The translations under genes and the position numbers were made by a program. A DNA stretch of 32,949 nucleotides from Rhodobacterales bacterium UBA5972 (lineage in GTDB: Bacteria > Pseudomonadota > Alphaproteobacteria > Rhodobacterales > Rhodobacteraceae): positions 15,181 through 48,129 of the forward strand of contig DJBQ01000101.1 in assembly GCA_002430125.1 (NCBI GenBank), read 5' to 3'. Positions 25,628 to 32,949 of this stretch are shown piece after piece (positions within the stretch are counted from its first letter, which is position 1; every line of letters starts with the position of its first letter). Below the pieces are notes generated by a model that worked only from the letters and a program-made list of their open reading frames with translations, did no database searches and was not told the origin of the DNA.

Positions 25628-26014
25628 TCACATTGCCATCCAGATCGTCACAGCCGTCATCACGACCGATCCGATCAGCGCATACCATCCGGTGCGCGCG
25701 CTTGATTTCAGGCCCAATCCGTTGCCCATATCCCAGCGCAGATGCCGCAGGCCGTTTAAGAAATGGTACCAAAACGCCCAGGCCGAGATCGCAAGCACCA
25801 GCAATCCGATCCAGCTTGTCAGTAATCCGTCAACAAACCGGAAATACGCGGCACCAGTTGCGGCCGCCAAAAACCACCAGACCAGCACCATTGCGCTGAC
25901 GGCCAGGCCGATACCGGCCAAGCGATGAAAAATCGACATCGTCGAATTCATCTGCACGCGATAGATCGACAAATGCGGTGAAAGCGGTCGGTTGGGTTGT
26001 GCGTTATCAGCCAT
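25628..26014 (-). CDS. sdhC: Succinate dehydrogenase cytochrome b556 subunit
   Basis: 128-residue inner-membrane cytochrome subunit with three transmembrane helices. The family motifs are SPHLSIYRVQMNSTMSIFHRLAG (ubiquinone-site serine and arginine region) and HFLNGLRHLRWDMG with the haem-ligand histidine. The ATG at 26014 follows GGGAG; the 36 open codons upstream are not family-like. A 117-base gap from the DUF4344 gene upstream should hold an sdh promoter. Confidence 0.94.
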   Translation of the reverse strand: MADNAQPNRPLSPHLSIYRVQMNSTMSIFHRLAGIGLAVSAMVLVWWFLAAATGAAYFRFVDGLLTSWIGLLVLAISAWAFWYHFLNGLRHLRWDMGNGLGLKSSARTGWYALIGSVVMTAVTIWMAM

Positions 26015-26131
26015 AATGGCTCCCTGTCCTGAGTCGTTAAACGGGTCGCTGCCGCCCCTTATGGGTCGGTTGTATACCATCGTAAACCGAAAAATCGCCG
26101 CACCAATCCAATTATAGGGCAATTCTCTGCT

Positions 26132-26878
26132 TCAATCGTTAAATAGTCCAGCCAGTTCCGTGCAAATCACGATCCGCTGATCGCTGGGGTCATAATAGGC
26201 ATTAGCTTCGCCACAATTCCCAAACACCAAATCAAGCGATTGTCCGGGATCAAGCACCTCGTTCAGAATACCAACCTCGATCGTGACGGCGTCCAGCAAC
26301 ACGTCTTCGGCTTCGCTGGAGGGTTTGTTGGCGACGCTTAAGTGCAGCCAATCCCCGCGGCCCGCACTTTTGATGTCGTCCAGCACCGGCCCCCAACTTT
26401 GTTCGGCCAGTTCGAATTCTGCGGGGCAGGTTGCCTGTCGGTCTGCTGGCAAACCCTGTTCGTCGGCAATCTTTTGACGGGTTTCGGGATTGGCCCCGTA
26501 AAACAGACACAGGATGGTATAAAACCGCTGCTTATCCAAACCATGCGTGTCCCAGAACGCCAGTTCATAGCCTTCCTGCGCCGCCATTTCTGCCATATAG
26601 GCAAAATTATCCGCAGCGGCCAACATGATGGTTTCGGTATCTTCAACAGGGTTGATGGTTTCAGACAGCACCACTCCCATCACGTCAGCGGCGTCTTCTT
26701 CGCGGCCAAACACCGGCAGTTTCAGAATATCAATCAGCGCGTGACCAAGTTCGTGATAGAGAAAAAAGATCGCGTTGGCGCGGATATAGTCTTCCTGATC
26801 TGCGTCCAGCGATTGGGCAGCCCCCGGCAAAGGCGCAAGCAACAGCGAAACAACACACCCAAACAACCAGTTCCTCAT
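26132..26878 (-). CDS. DUF4344 family putative periplasmic metallopeptidase
   Basis: 248 residues from the ATG at 26878 (AAGGGTG ribosome-binding region); a longer frame begins inside the mch end and is unlikely. A signal peptide ends near GAAQ (residue 22). The zinc-protease motif HELGH lies at 42-46, and GREEDAADVMG (58-68) supplies a plausible third metal ligand as in E-x2-x-D gluzincin-like enzymes. Four cysteines in the second half could form disulfides. It lies 14 bases downstream of mch and may share that transcript. The substrate is unknown. Confidence 0.8.
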   Translation of the reverse strand: MRNWLFGCVVSLLLAPLPGAAQSLDADQEDYIRANAIFFLYHELGHALIDILKLPVFGREEDAADVMGVVLSETINPVEDTETIMLAAADNFAYMAEMAAQEGYELAFWDTHGLDKQRFYTILCLFYGANPETRQKIADEQGLPADRQATCPAEFELAEQSWGPVLDDIKSAGRGDWLHLSVANKPSSEAEDVLLDAVTIEVGILNEVLDPGQSLDLVFGNCGEANAYYDPSDQRIVICTELAGLFND

Positions 26879-26892
26879 CGCGCACCCTTTCG

Positions 26893-27930
26893 TCATAGTG
26901 GCATCAACGCCCAATAATCAAAGTCCAGCAAGATATCCGAATGATACTTGCCATCCGAGGCTCGTAAAGCCATTTCCGCAGAACTGCCCTTGGTCGCCAC
27001 CAAACGCAGGCGGATCGCGCCAACACCCGGCGCTGCGGTTTCGGCTTTATCCAGAACCTCGGACCACGCGCGCACCGTATCGCCAGCCATGCAGGGGTTC
27101 ACATGCGCCCCGCCATTAATCCCGGCGATCATCTGCGCATTCGCCAAGCCGTTGAACGACAGGCTGCGCGCCAGCGAGATCACATGCCCGCCATAAATCA
27201 ACCGCCGCCCTTCTGGGCGCGCCGTCAGATCGTAATGCACCTTGGCGGTATTCTGCCACAAACGGGTGGCGATCATGTGTTCGGCGTCCTCGATGGTAGA
27301 CCCGTCGACATGGTCGATTTTTTCGCCAATCGCGTAGTCTTCCCAGCGATGTGGTTCCCCGGCCAGCGCAAAATCATAGCGCGTAAAATCCAACCCCGCC
27401 GGGATCACCAGTTGATCCGCCCGCAGCGCTTTGGCCATCTCGGGCACCGTGGTTTCGGGCGCCGCCGCCGCAAAGTCACGCTTTCGCACCATCACCCAGC
27501 GCTTATAGTCAATCACCACTTCATCGCGCTGGTTCAGGCCCTGGCTGCGCACCCAGACCACACCGGATTTGCCGTTTGAATTCTGCTTCAACCCGATCAC
27601 TTCGCTGACCGACCGAATGGTGTCGCCCACTTGAACGGGTCGCAAAAACAACCCCTCGGCGTAGCCCAGATTGGCAATCGCGTTCAACGACACGTCCGGC
27701 ACCGTCTTACCAAAAACCACATGAAACCCGGCCAGATCATCCAACGGCGACTGTGCCAAACCACTTAACCGCGCGAATTCGTCGGAGGAATACAGCGCAT
27801 GTCGTGCCGGATACAGCGCGTGATACAGCGCGCGTTCACCACCGGAAACCGTCCGCGGGATCGCATGAACCAGCTTTTGACCTATGGCATAATCTTCAAA
27901 AAACCGGCCTGCATTGGTTTTTGTTGCCAT
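26893..27930 (-). CDS. mch: Mesaconyl-C1-CoA hydratase (MaoC family, ethylmalonyl-CoA pathway)
   Basis: 345-residue double hot-dog-fold hydratase interconverting mesaconyl-C1-CoA and beta-methylmalyl-CoA. It is recognisable by the N-terminal GRFFEDYAIGQKLVHAIPRTV, the SPLDDLAGFHVVFGKTVPDVS segment, and the second-domain RRLIYGGHVISLARSLSFNG. The length fits the Rhodobacter enzyme (about 343). It is preceded after 12 bases by a DUF1737 gene and by nnrU. With ccr and ecm in the window it gives three steps of the ethylmalonyl-CoA pathway. Confidence 0.93.
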   Translation of the reverse strand: MATKTNAGRFFEDYAIGQKLVHAIPRTVSGGERALYHALYPARHALYSSDEFARLSGLAQSPLDDLAGFHVVFGKTVPDVSLNAIANLGYAEGLFLRPVQVGDTIRSVSEVIGLKQNSNGKSGVVWVRSQGLNQRDEVVIDYKRWVMVRKRDFAAAAPETTVPEMAKALRADQLVIPAGLDFTRYDFALAGEPHRWEDYAIGEKIDHVDGSTIEDAEHMIATRLWQNTAKVHYDLTARPEGRRLIYGGHVISLARSLSFNGLANAQMIAGINGGAHVNPCMAGDTVRAWSEVLDKAETAAPGVGAIRLRLVATKGSSAEMALRASDGKYHSDILLDFDYWALMPL

Positions 27931-27942
27931 GATCTTGTCGCC

Positions 27943-28146
27943 CTATAACTGCCCCAGTTTCATCTCGGCGCTATAGTCACCTGCCGCTTCTTTGACAACC
28001 GCCTGACCGCACCGCATAACACCGCGCGCTGCGTCAAATGCGTAGACCGGTTCGCCGTAAAGCACCCAACCTTTGGATAAAGCTTCGGAAACCTTATGGC
28101 AAAAGACCGAGGTGTCGTCCTCGGTCAGCAAACGATACGCTTTCAT
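27943..28146 (-). CDS. DUF1737 small protein
   Basis: 67-residue protein beginning MKAYRLLTEDDTSVFCHKVSEALSKGW and containing AARGVMRCGQAVVKE, which fits DUF1737. The frame stays open upstream through nnrU, but the family start and the ATGA overlap with the nnrU stop fix the ATG at 28146. Cytoplasmic, function unknown. It lies between nnrU and mch in a compact operon. Confidence 0.82.
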   Translation of the reverse strand: MKAYRLLTEDDTSVFCHKVSEALSKGWVLYGEPVYAFDAARGVMRCGQAVVKEAAGDYSAEMKLGQL

Positions 28147-28715
28147 GAATAAGTACCCAGAAACGGATTGTGGCCCAGCGCGAAGTGAACCCCGACAATC
28201 ACACCATAAATAACCAGACTGATCACCGCCAGTTTGACATCTTTGCGCACGCTGCCCGCAGCAGGCCGTTCCCACGCGCCTTCGCTGCGATTGATCAACA
28301 GCATTTGCGCGCCAGCCCACAGGCCAATTCCGCCAAACAGCAGGATCGACGCCAGATCGCCGTTCACCAGCAAATGCGCGAACGCCCACAGAATTCCGCC
28401 GGTCAGCATCGGGTGGCGAAGGTTTGAAAACAACCGGCCGCCAACCGCGCCCACACCTGTCAGGAAAACCGCGATATACATCAGCAGAACCGCCAGATGG
28501 CCGATGCCCCTGATCGGTTGATAGACCGCAATGAAATCCATCTGCCGATAGCCAAGCACCATCAGCACAACCGCGATCAGCAATGTTGCGGCAACCACGC
28601 CTTTGGCCGGCCCTTGCCCAAGCTTGCCAGCAAGGGCAACACGTTGCGCGGGCAGCAGTCGCTTGAACACATGCGCCCCCCACCACAGAACCAGTCCGGC
28701 TATCAATAACTGCAT
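28143..28715 (-). CDS. nnrU: NnrU family membrane protein
   Basis: 190-residue inner-membrane protein with about six hydrophobic segments. NnrU hallmarks are LVLWWGAHVFKRLLP at the N-terminus and the LRHPMLTGGILWAFAHLLVNGD block near residue 90, shared with isoprenylcysteine methyltransferase-like proteins. The start at 28715 follows a GGGG site; 13 further upstream codons are open. In denitrifiers NnrU is linked to nitric oxide metabolism, but here it begins an operon with DUF1737 and mch and no nitrogen-oxide genes are near, so that role should not be assumed. Confidence 0.87.
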   Translation of the reverse strand: MQLLIAGLVLWWGAHVFKRLLPAQRVALAGKLGQGPAKGVVAATLLIAVVLMVLGYRQMDFIAVYQPIRGIGHLAVLLMYIAVFLTGVGAVGGRLFSNLRHPMLTGGILWAFAHLLVNGDLASILLFGGIGLWAGAQMLLINRSEGAWERPAAGSVRKDVKLAVISLVIYGVIVGVHFALGHNPFLGTYS

Positions 28716-28795
28716 GTTGACCCCTACGTCAGATGATGCGGCAGAATACGCCATGGCTTTGACTTGGCAAGCGCCATCGGCAATTTCTCAACTTC

Positions 28796-29173
28796 CTACA
28801 ACAACCCTTCCGCCTCCAACACCCGGCGGGCCACGCGAAAGCATTCAAGCGACTGCGGCACGCCGCAATAGATGCCGACCACATGAATGATCGCACGGAT
28901 TTCCTCGACGCTGACGCCATTGGTGATCGCGCCTTTCAAATGGATCTCCCATTCGTGCATCTTGCCCAAAGCTCCGATCATCGCAAGGTTCATCATCGAC
29001 CGGGTCTTGACGTCAATCACCTCGTCGCCCCAGCCAAAGCCCCAGCACCATTCGGTCATTGCTTCCTGAAACGGCCGGGTGAAATCATCGGCTGCCGCCA
29101 AATTCTTTTCAACATACTCAGCCCCCAGCGTCGCCTTGCGCTTGGCCAAGCCTTTTTCAAACATATCGCTCAT
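28796..29173 (-). CDS. Carboxymuconolactone decarboxylase family protein
   Basis: 125-residue cytoplasmic protein of the CMD/PcaC fold. It shows EWCWGFGWGDEVIDVKTRSMMNLAMI and HLKGAITNGVSVEEIRAIIHVVGIYCGVP. The family-typical helix carries a histidine in IIHVVGIYCG, and the length matches PcaC. It could be 4-carboxymuconolactone decarboxylase of protocatechuate degradation, but no other pca gene is in the window. There is no CxxC pair of the AhpD type. It lies 44 bases downstream of the TetR gene. Confidence 0.85.
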   Translation of the reverse strand: MSDMFEKGLAKRKATLGAEYVEKNLAAADDFTRPFQEAMTEWCWGFGWGDEVIDVKTRSMMNLAMIGALGKMHEWEIHLKGAITNGVSVEEIRAIIHVVGIYCGVPQSLECFRVARRVLEAEGLL

Positions 29174-29217
29174 GTGATTTTCCCGTTGATAAAGTTCGAA
29201 CCTGCCTAGCAGCCCAG

Positions 29218-29841
29218 TCAGGGTTGCACCAGCAAGCGGCGAAACATGTCAAGAATTTTGCCGTTCATCTGCAACCGGTCCTGATCCGACGCCTCGTCCC
29301 AATGCGCCAGCATCCAGCGATCCGTTGAAACCCCAAGCGCCATCACCATTACGATCAGATACGACGCCGGAAGATCATCGCGGATCTGCCCCAGCGCCTG
29401 TCCGCGCGCCAACAGCGTTTCGATCCAATGCGAAAGCTCGGCCATGATATCGCGCGTCAGCCTGCGTTCCTGCGGATTATCCAGACTGCGGTAAAACATC
29501 CGCCCGACCTGCACCAATTCGGGCCGGTTGTTAACAATCCCGGTCAGGCTTTGCGTCACGTCTATGATCCACGGCCAGAAGGTTTCGCCGTCCAGATGTT
29601 GCGGGTCAAAGTCCTGCCGGGCGGCGATCACCGGCGCCAGCGCGTCATTCAGAATTTGCGCAAACAAATCAGTCTTGTCGCGGAAGTAATGATAAAACGA
29701 CGACTTACTCATCCCAACCGCACCAATGATCCGGTTAAGCGACGCCTGATTGAACCCGTGTTCAGCGAATTCAGCGCTCGACACCAGAAACAACCGAGCC
29801 CGTTTGTCGGCGGCAAGTTTAAGCGAAGGATGATCTGTCAC
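29218..29841 (-). CDS. TetR/AcrR family transcriptional regulator
   Basis: 207-residue repressor-type regulator. The N-terminal helix-turn-helix spans about residues 12-58 (LVSSAEFAEHGFNQASLNRIIGAVGMSKSSFYHYFRDKTDLF); the rest is a helical ligand domain. The start is GTG, with no convincing ribosome-binding site. It is divergent from a damaged lipoprotein-sorting gene with hardly any intergenic DNA, so its own 5' region may have been altered. Target and ligand unknown. The CMD-like gene follows on the same strand. Confidence 0.87.
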   Translation of the reverse strand: MTDHPSLKLAADKRARLFLVSSAEFAEHGFNQASLNRIIGAVGMSKSSFYHYFRDKTDLFAQILNDALAPVIAARQDFDPQHLDGETFWPWIIDVTQSLTGIVNNRPELVQVGRMFYRSLDNPQERRLTRDIMAELSHWIETLLARGQALGQIRDDLPASYLIVMVMALGVSTDRWMLAHWDEASDQDRLQMNGKILDMFRRLLVQP

Positions 29842-29849
29842 GATCTTGA

Positions 29850-30392
29850 CAACGGCTCTGTTTCACCGCCCCTGCCCGCGATGCTGGCAACGCAACGCTG
29901 CAACTGGGATCGTCAACCTATGTGTTCAATCCCAAGCTGAACCAAGTCATCAAGCTGCCCGCCAGTGCGATGATGCAAAGCTGGATGGGGTCGGATTTTT
30001 CCTATGACGATCTGGCGCGATCGCAAAAAGTGGTGGACGATTACACCCACACATTGCTTGGAACATCAAGTTCCGGCGGCAAAACCATCTATAAAATCCA
30101 AAGCGTGCCCAAACGCGGCAAGCCGATTGTCTGGGGCAAGCAAATCATCGACGTGCGCAGCGACGGTGTACTGCAGTCGGTTGAATATTACGACCAACTG
30201 GGCAAGCGCGTGCGGATCATGACCGCCGACAAAATCGGCACGCTGGGCGGGCGGCCTTACCCCACGGTGATGACAATGAAAACCGACGCCAAACCGGGGC
30301 AATATACCCGCGTCACCACCAAATCAGCACAGTTTGACATCAACCTACCGTCCTATCTGTTCACCCAGTCCAACCTGCAAAACCCCCGGTAG
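29850..30392 (+). pseudogene. 5'-truncated outer-membrane lipoprotein-sorting (LolA-like) protein
   Basis: The reading frame opens after a stop at 29847-29849 and has only a GTG at 29922 as a usable start, giving 156 residues. Homology-like sequence (APARDAGNATLQLGSSTYVFNP) already begins near 29868, before that GTG, and continues through KLPASAMMQSWMGSDFSYDDLARS to the normal C-terminus. Members of this family are about 240-260 residues with a signal peptide and an N-terminal half of the LolA-like fold. Here about 100 residues and the signal peptide are missing, and the place they should occupy is the TetR gene. It is probably non-functional or mis-assembled. FtsX-like permease genes follow. 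Confidence 0.7.
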
Positions 30393-30397
30393 GTGGC

Positions 30398-31615
30398 ATG
30401 ATTTTCGCACTCGCATGGCGAAACATCTGGCGCCAGCCGATCCGAACCAGCCTCAGCCTTGTCGGGATGGCGTTCACCTCGATGCTGCTGGTTTTCATGC
30501 TGTCGTTTCAGTTCGGGTCATATGACACGATGAAATCCAGCATGCTCAGGATCAGCGATGGCTATGGGCAGTTTCAGCCGGTCGGCTATAAAGACGACCC
30601 CGAGATTTCCAAGGTAATTGCCAACCCGGACACCTTGCTGACCGAGGTCCGCGCGGTTCGCGGCATCACTGCTGCCACCCCCCGCACCGTTGGTTTCGTG
30701 CTGCTGGCCAATGGCGATCGCAGTTTTGCCGCCGCAATCTCCGGTATTGATCCGGTCGAGGAGGCCAAAGTTTCGACCCTCTCCAGCTCCGTAAAACAGG
30801 GCCGCAGCCTGACAGCCGACGACGACGCCGCGATTGTGCTGGGCGACGGTCTGGCGCGCAACTTGCGCCTGTCGGTTGGCGATCAAGTGACGATGCTGGG
30901 GTCAGGCATGGACGGATCAGTTGCCGCCGACGTGCTGACACTGGTAGGCATCTTCAAAAGCGGCGTGCCGGAAATCGATCGCCAGATCGCCCAAATGCCG
31001 ATCAGCCGTTTCAAAGACAGTTTCCTGATGGACGGTGCCGTTAACGTGGTCGCCTTGACCGGCGAACACCTGTCCGACGTTGAAGCCGTCGGGAAAACCC
31101 TGCGCGCAATCGCCGCCGATCACAACGCGGTCTATCTTGACTGGACAGAAATCCAACCGGCCCTGAAACAAGCCATCAGCTTTGACATGAGCACCGCCAT
31201 GCTCATGTACGGCACACTTGTCGTCGTTGTGGTTTTCATCATCCTCAACACACTTTACATGTCGGTTCTTGAACGCACCCGCGAATTTGGCGTCCTTCTG
31301 GCCATCGGCATGAAGCCCGGCCAGATCGGCCGCATGGTCTGGGCCGAAATGATCTTTCTGTCCTTCCTTGGCAACGGCATCGGCATCGCACTTGGCATCG
31401 CGATCACCGCCTATTTTCAGGCAACCGGCATCGCCTTTGAGGGGCTCGATGAAATTTATGCGCAATGGGGCCTGCCGTCGCGGATTTACCCGGCAATGAC
31501 CGCTTTCCGCGTGCTGATCGGCCCCGGAGCAATCATTCTGGCGATCGCAATTCTGGGGATTATCCCCTACCGCCGGACGCTGCACCTTGAACCAGTCACG
31601 GCGATGGCAGCATGA
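30398..31615 (+). CDS. FtsX-like ABC transporter permease (LolC/E-MacB type)
   Basis: 405-residue inner-membrane protein of full family length. One N-terminal transmembrane helix follows MIFALAWRNIWRQPIRTSLSL, a large periplasmic domain spans about residues 45-265, and three helices lie at the C-terminus, including the LERTREFGVLLAIGMKPGQIGRMVWAE coupling region typical of FtsX permeases. It starts six bases after the lipoprotein-sorting remnant and overlaps the next permease (ATGA). Family members move lipoproteins or other envelope substrates with a LolD-like ATPase. No ATPase gene is in this window. Confidence 0.88.
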   Translation: MIFALAWRNIWRQPIRTSLSLVGMAFTSMLLVFMLSFQFGSYDTMKSSMLRISDGYGQFQPVGYKDDPEISKVIANPDTLLTEVRAVRGITAATPRTVGFVLLANGDRSFAAAISGIDPVEEAKVSTLSSSVKQGRSLTADDDAAIVLGDGLARNLRLSVGDQVTMLGSGMDGSVAADVLTLVGIFKSGVPEIDRQIAQMPISRFKDSFLMDGAVNVVALTGEHLSDVEAVGKTLRAIAADHNAVYLDWTEIQPALKQAISFDMSTAMLMYGTLVVVVVFIILNTLYMSVLERTREFGVLLAIGMKPGQIGRMVWAEMIFLSFLGNGIGIALGIAITAYFQATGIAFEGLDEIYAQWGLPSRIYPAMTAFRVLIGPGAIILAIAILGIIPYRRTLHLEPVTAMAA

Positions 31616-32748
31616 TCGGCAAGCTCAGAACCCTCGGCCCGTTTGCCTGGCGCAATCTGTGGCGCAATCCCAAGCGCACTGCGATCACCCTGATCGTGGT
31701 GTCCGTCGGTCTGTGGTCGGTTCTGATTTTCAATTCCTTTCTGGGCGCATGGGCGCAATCCAGCAAAGACGCCACCCTTGGGTTACTGATCGGCCAGGGC
31801 CAAATCCATTCGGTCGGCTTTTTGGATGATCCAAGTATCGACACGCTGATGGACCCTCCTTCTGATGCCCTGAAATCCGCCCTCAACACCCCTGCAATCG
31901 CCGCATGGGCAACCCGCCTCAGCGTTCCAGGTGTGGTGCAGTCTGAATACAAAACCCTGCCCGTCACCATCTTGGGCGTCGATCCCGCGGACGAGGCGAA
32001 ACTGTCCACGATCCCCGGCAAAGTGGTTGAAGGCCGTTATCTGACCGACACCAACGACGACGGGGTCGTGATCGGCCTGCATCTGGCTGACCGTCTGAAA
32101 ACCGGCCTCGGCCGGCGGGTTATCCTGATGTCGCAAAGCGTCGACGGGTCATTGGCGGAACAAAGCTTTGACGTGATCGGCCTGTTTGACGCCGATCAGG
32201 CAACCGAGGATTTCTTTGCCTTCACTGGCCGCGCTGCCGGGCAAAAATTCCTCGGCCTCGGTGACAAAATCGCCGAGGTCGCCTTTTCCATCCCGCTAGA
32301 GGCCGATCTTGACCCGACGATTGCCGCCCTGACCAAAGCCGCGCCCGATCTCGATGTCAAATCATGGAAAAAACTGTCGCTGTTCCTGTCGACAATCGAC
32401 ACCTTCATGCAAAGTTTCATCTATATCTCAGCGAGTTTGACCAAACGCATGTCCACTGGTCAGGTCTTTAATGCCGGCAAGGATTTTCTGGCCCTTGGTC
32501 TGCAGATGCAGATCAACCCTGACCTGATGTTCGCCCCGAACGCTGTGATCAACCTCAACGACGGCAGCGCGATTGCCGGCTTGGTTGGTAATCTGACGCT
32601 GGACGACAACACCAACCTGACCTTCAGCTATTTGCACCCACAGGGTCGCGTTGGGTCCGAGTTTGGCGGTCGCGAAACCTCGGCTGGCTCAGGTATTTAC
32701 CTCGGGCCATCCCGCGCTTTGACTGTACAATTGGTGCGGTATTTTTAA
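31612..32748 (+). pseudogene. Chimeric ORF: truncated FtsX-like permease fused to an outer-membrane beta-barrel C-terminus
   Basis: 378 codons. Residues 1-272 are a normal second FtsX-like permease (AWRNLWRNPKRTAITL start, periplasmic domain, then LSTIDTFMQSFIYI entering the second transmembrane helix). From residue 273 (about base 32428) the sequence changes character: ASLTKRMSTGQVFNAGKDF, then alternating beta-strand sequence ending LTVQLVRYF with a terminal phenylalanine, the signature of outer-membrane barrels. The three C-terminal helices and the ATPase-coupling loop of the permease are absent. A working permease is therefore unlikely. The in-frame join could be a natural deletion or an assembly error. 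Confidence 0.7.
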
Positions 32749-32949
32749 AGCTCAGGATCACGCTTTGGGGTGAACCCTGACTGGGGTCTGTCGGTTATTC
32801 CTGACCCAGCGGCAATCCAACTTCACTGCCGATCTTTCGGCAGTGCCGGGCCCAAACGGCGCGAGGGGCGACAGCCCCGCAGCGTCGGCGGGAGGACTCC
32901 CTGGCCGAGGATGCGCGCTGCGTCAAAGGAGGTTCTCACGCCTGAAACA
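32749..32949. other. Hairpin-rich tail of the window, no recognised gene
   Basis: This 201-base stretch has several stems: CACTGCCGA-TCTT-TCGGCAGTG (32824-32845), GGGGC-GACA-GCCCC (32865-32878) and GGGAG-GA-CTCCC (32890-32901). A looser GGGTC/GACCC pair lies nearer the preceding stop. None is followed by a T-run. A strong AAAGGAGG sequence lies at 32926-32933, so a gene may begin just past the window. The first hairpin could end transcription of the chimeric ORF. The rest resembles a structured repeat or leader, not a known RNA family. Confidence 0.35.

Noticed and set aside
28147..28686. Upstream extension of the DUF1737 frame through nnrU
   Set aside because: The frame is open but overlaps nnrU on the same strand. 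The family start and the ATGA junction place the gene at 27943-28146.
28143..28715. Nitric-oxide metabolism locus, because of NnrU
   Set aside because: No nor, nir or nnrS genes are present; the context is the ethylmalonyl-CoA/sdh region.
32911..32949. Start of a gene at ATG 32911 running off the window
   Set aside because: Only 13 codons are visible, and the strong AAAGGAGG lies after this ATG instead of before it.
1..32949. CRISPR array, tRNA/rRNA genes, prophage or transposase
   Set aside because: No regularly spaced direct repeats, cloverleaf or rRNA sequence, or mobility protein were recognised on either strand.

Overview
The window looks like chromosome from an alphaproteobacterium of the Rhodobacterales, most likely the Roseobacter group. 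The evidence is protein-level resemblance by eye: crotonyl-CoA carboxylase/reductase, the sdhC-sdhD-sdhA-sdhB order, NnrU, TIGR02186 and the LuxR/LuxI pair all read like Rhodobacter/Roseobacter proteins. No database search was possible. Coding density is high, and no gene-free stretch reaches 300 bases. I found no rRNA, tRNA, CRISPR array, transposase or integrase.

Layout. (1) 150-5574 (+): an operon for a BMP-type ABC nucleoside importer (binding protein, double ATPase, two permeases) ending in a trimeric-type purine nucleoside phosphorylase, so uptake is joined to phosphorolysis. (2) 5671-8405 (+): two tandem TauE/SafE exporter paralogues and a TIGR02186 protein, followed by a MITE/REP-like inverted repeat. 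(3) 8529-11105 (-): an SDR, a stand-alone Lrp ligand-binding domain and a RecD-like helicase. (4) 11178-12756 (-): a quorum-sensing block with luxI, luxR and a small ORF overlapping luxR, preceded by a full CtrA-type site. (5) 12977-19738: ccr (-), a PlsB-like acyltransferase (-), a Bcr/CflA efflux pump (-) and, divergently, ecm (+). (6) 19850-22280 (+): deoD, an aldo/keto reductase and a DUF3108 protein. (7) 22299-28715 (-): nnrU, a DUF1737 protein, mch, a DUF4344 protein, sdhC, sdhD, sdhA, a small lipoprotein and sdhB. (8) 28796-29841 (-): a carboxymuconolactone decarboxylase-like protein and a TetR regulator. (9) 29850-32748 (+): a damaged lipoprotein-sorting/FtsX-permease operon, then a hairpin-rich tail.

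How it works together. Three dedicated ethylmalonyl-CoA pathway enzymes (Ccr, Ecm, Mch) share the window with succinate dehydrogenase. This fits acetyl-CoA assimilation through C4/C5 CoA esters into the TCA cycle. No malyl-CoA lyase gene is seen. ccr carries two adjacent 15-bp inverted-repeat sites on its promoter, and a similar sequence precedes ecm, suggesting common control. The quorum-sensing genes sit directly downstream of ccr.

Most unusual points: the Ecm protein carries an approximately 170-residue C-terminal helical extension that I do not know from this family; the last operon seems broken at both ends, with a lipoprotein-sorting gene lacking its 5' part and a permease fused in frame to the C-terminus of an outer-membrane beta-barrel; and several palindromic sites lie in the promoters of the nucleoside, ccr/ecm and quorum-sensing units.
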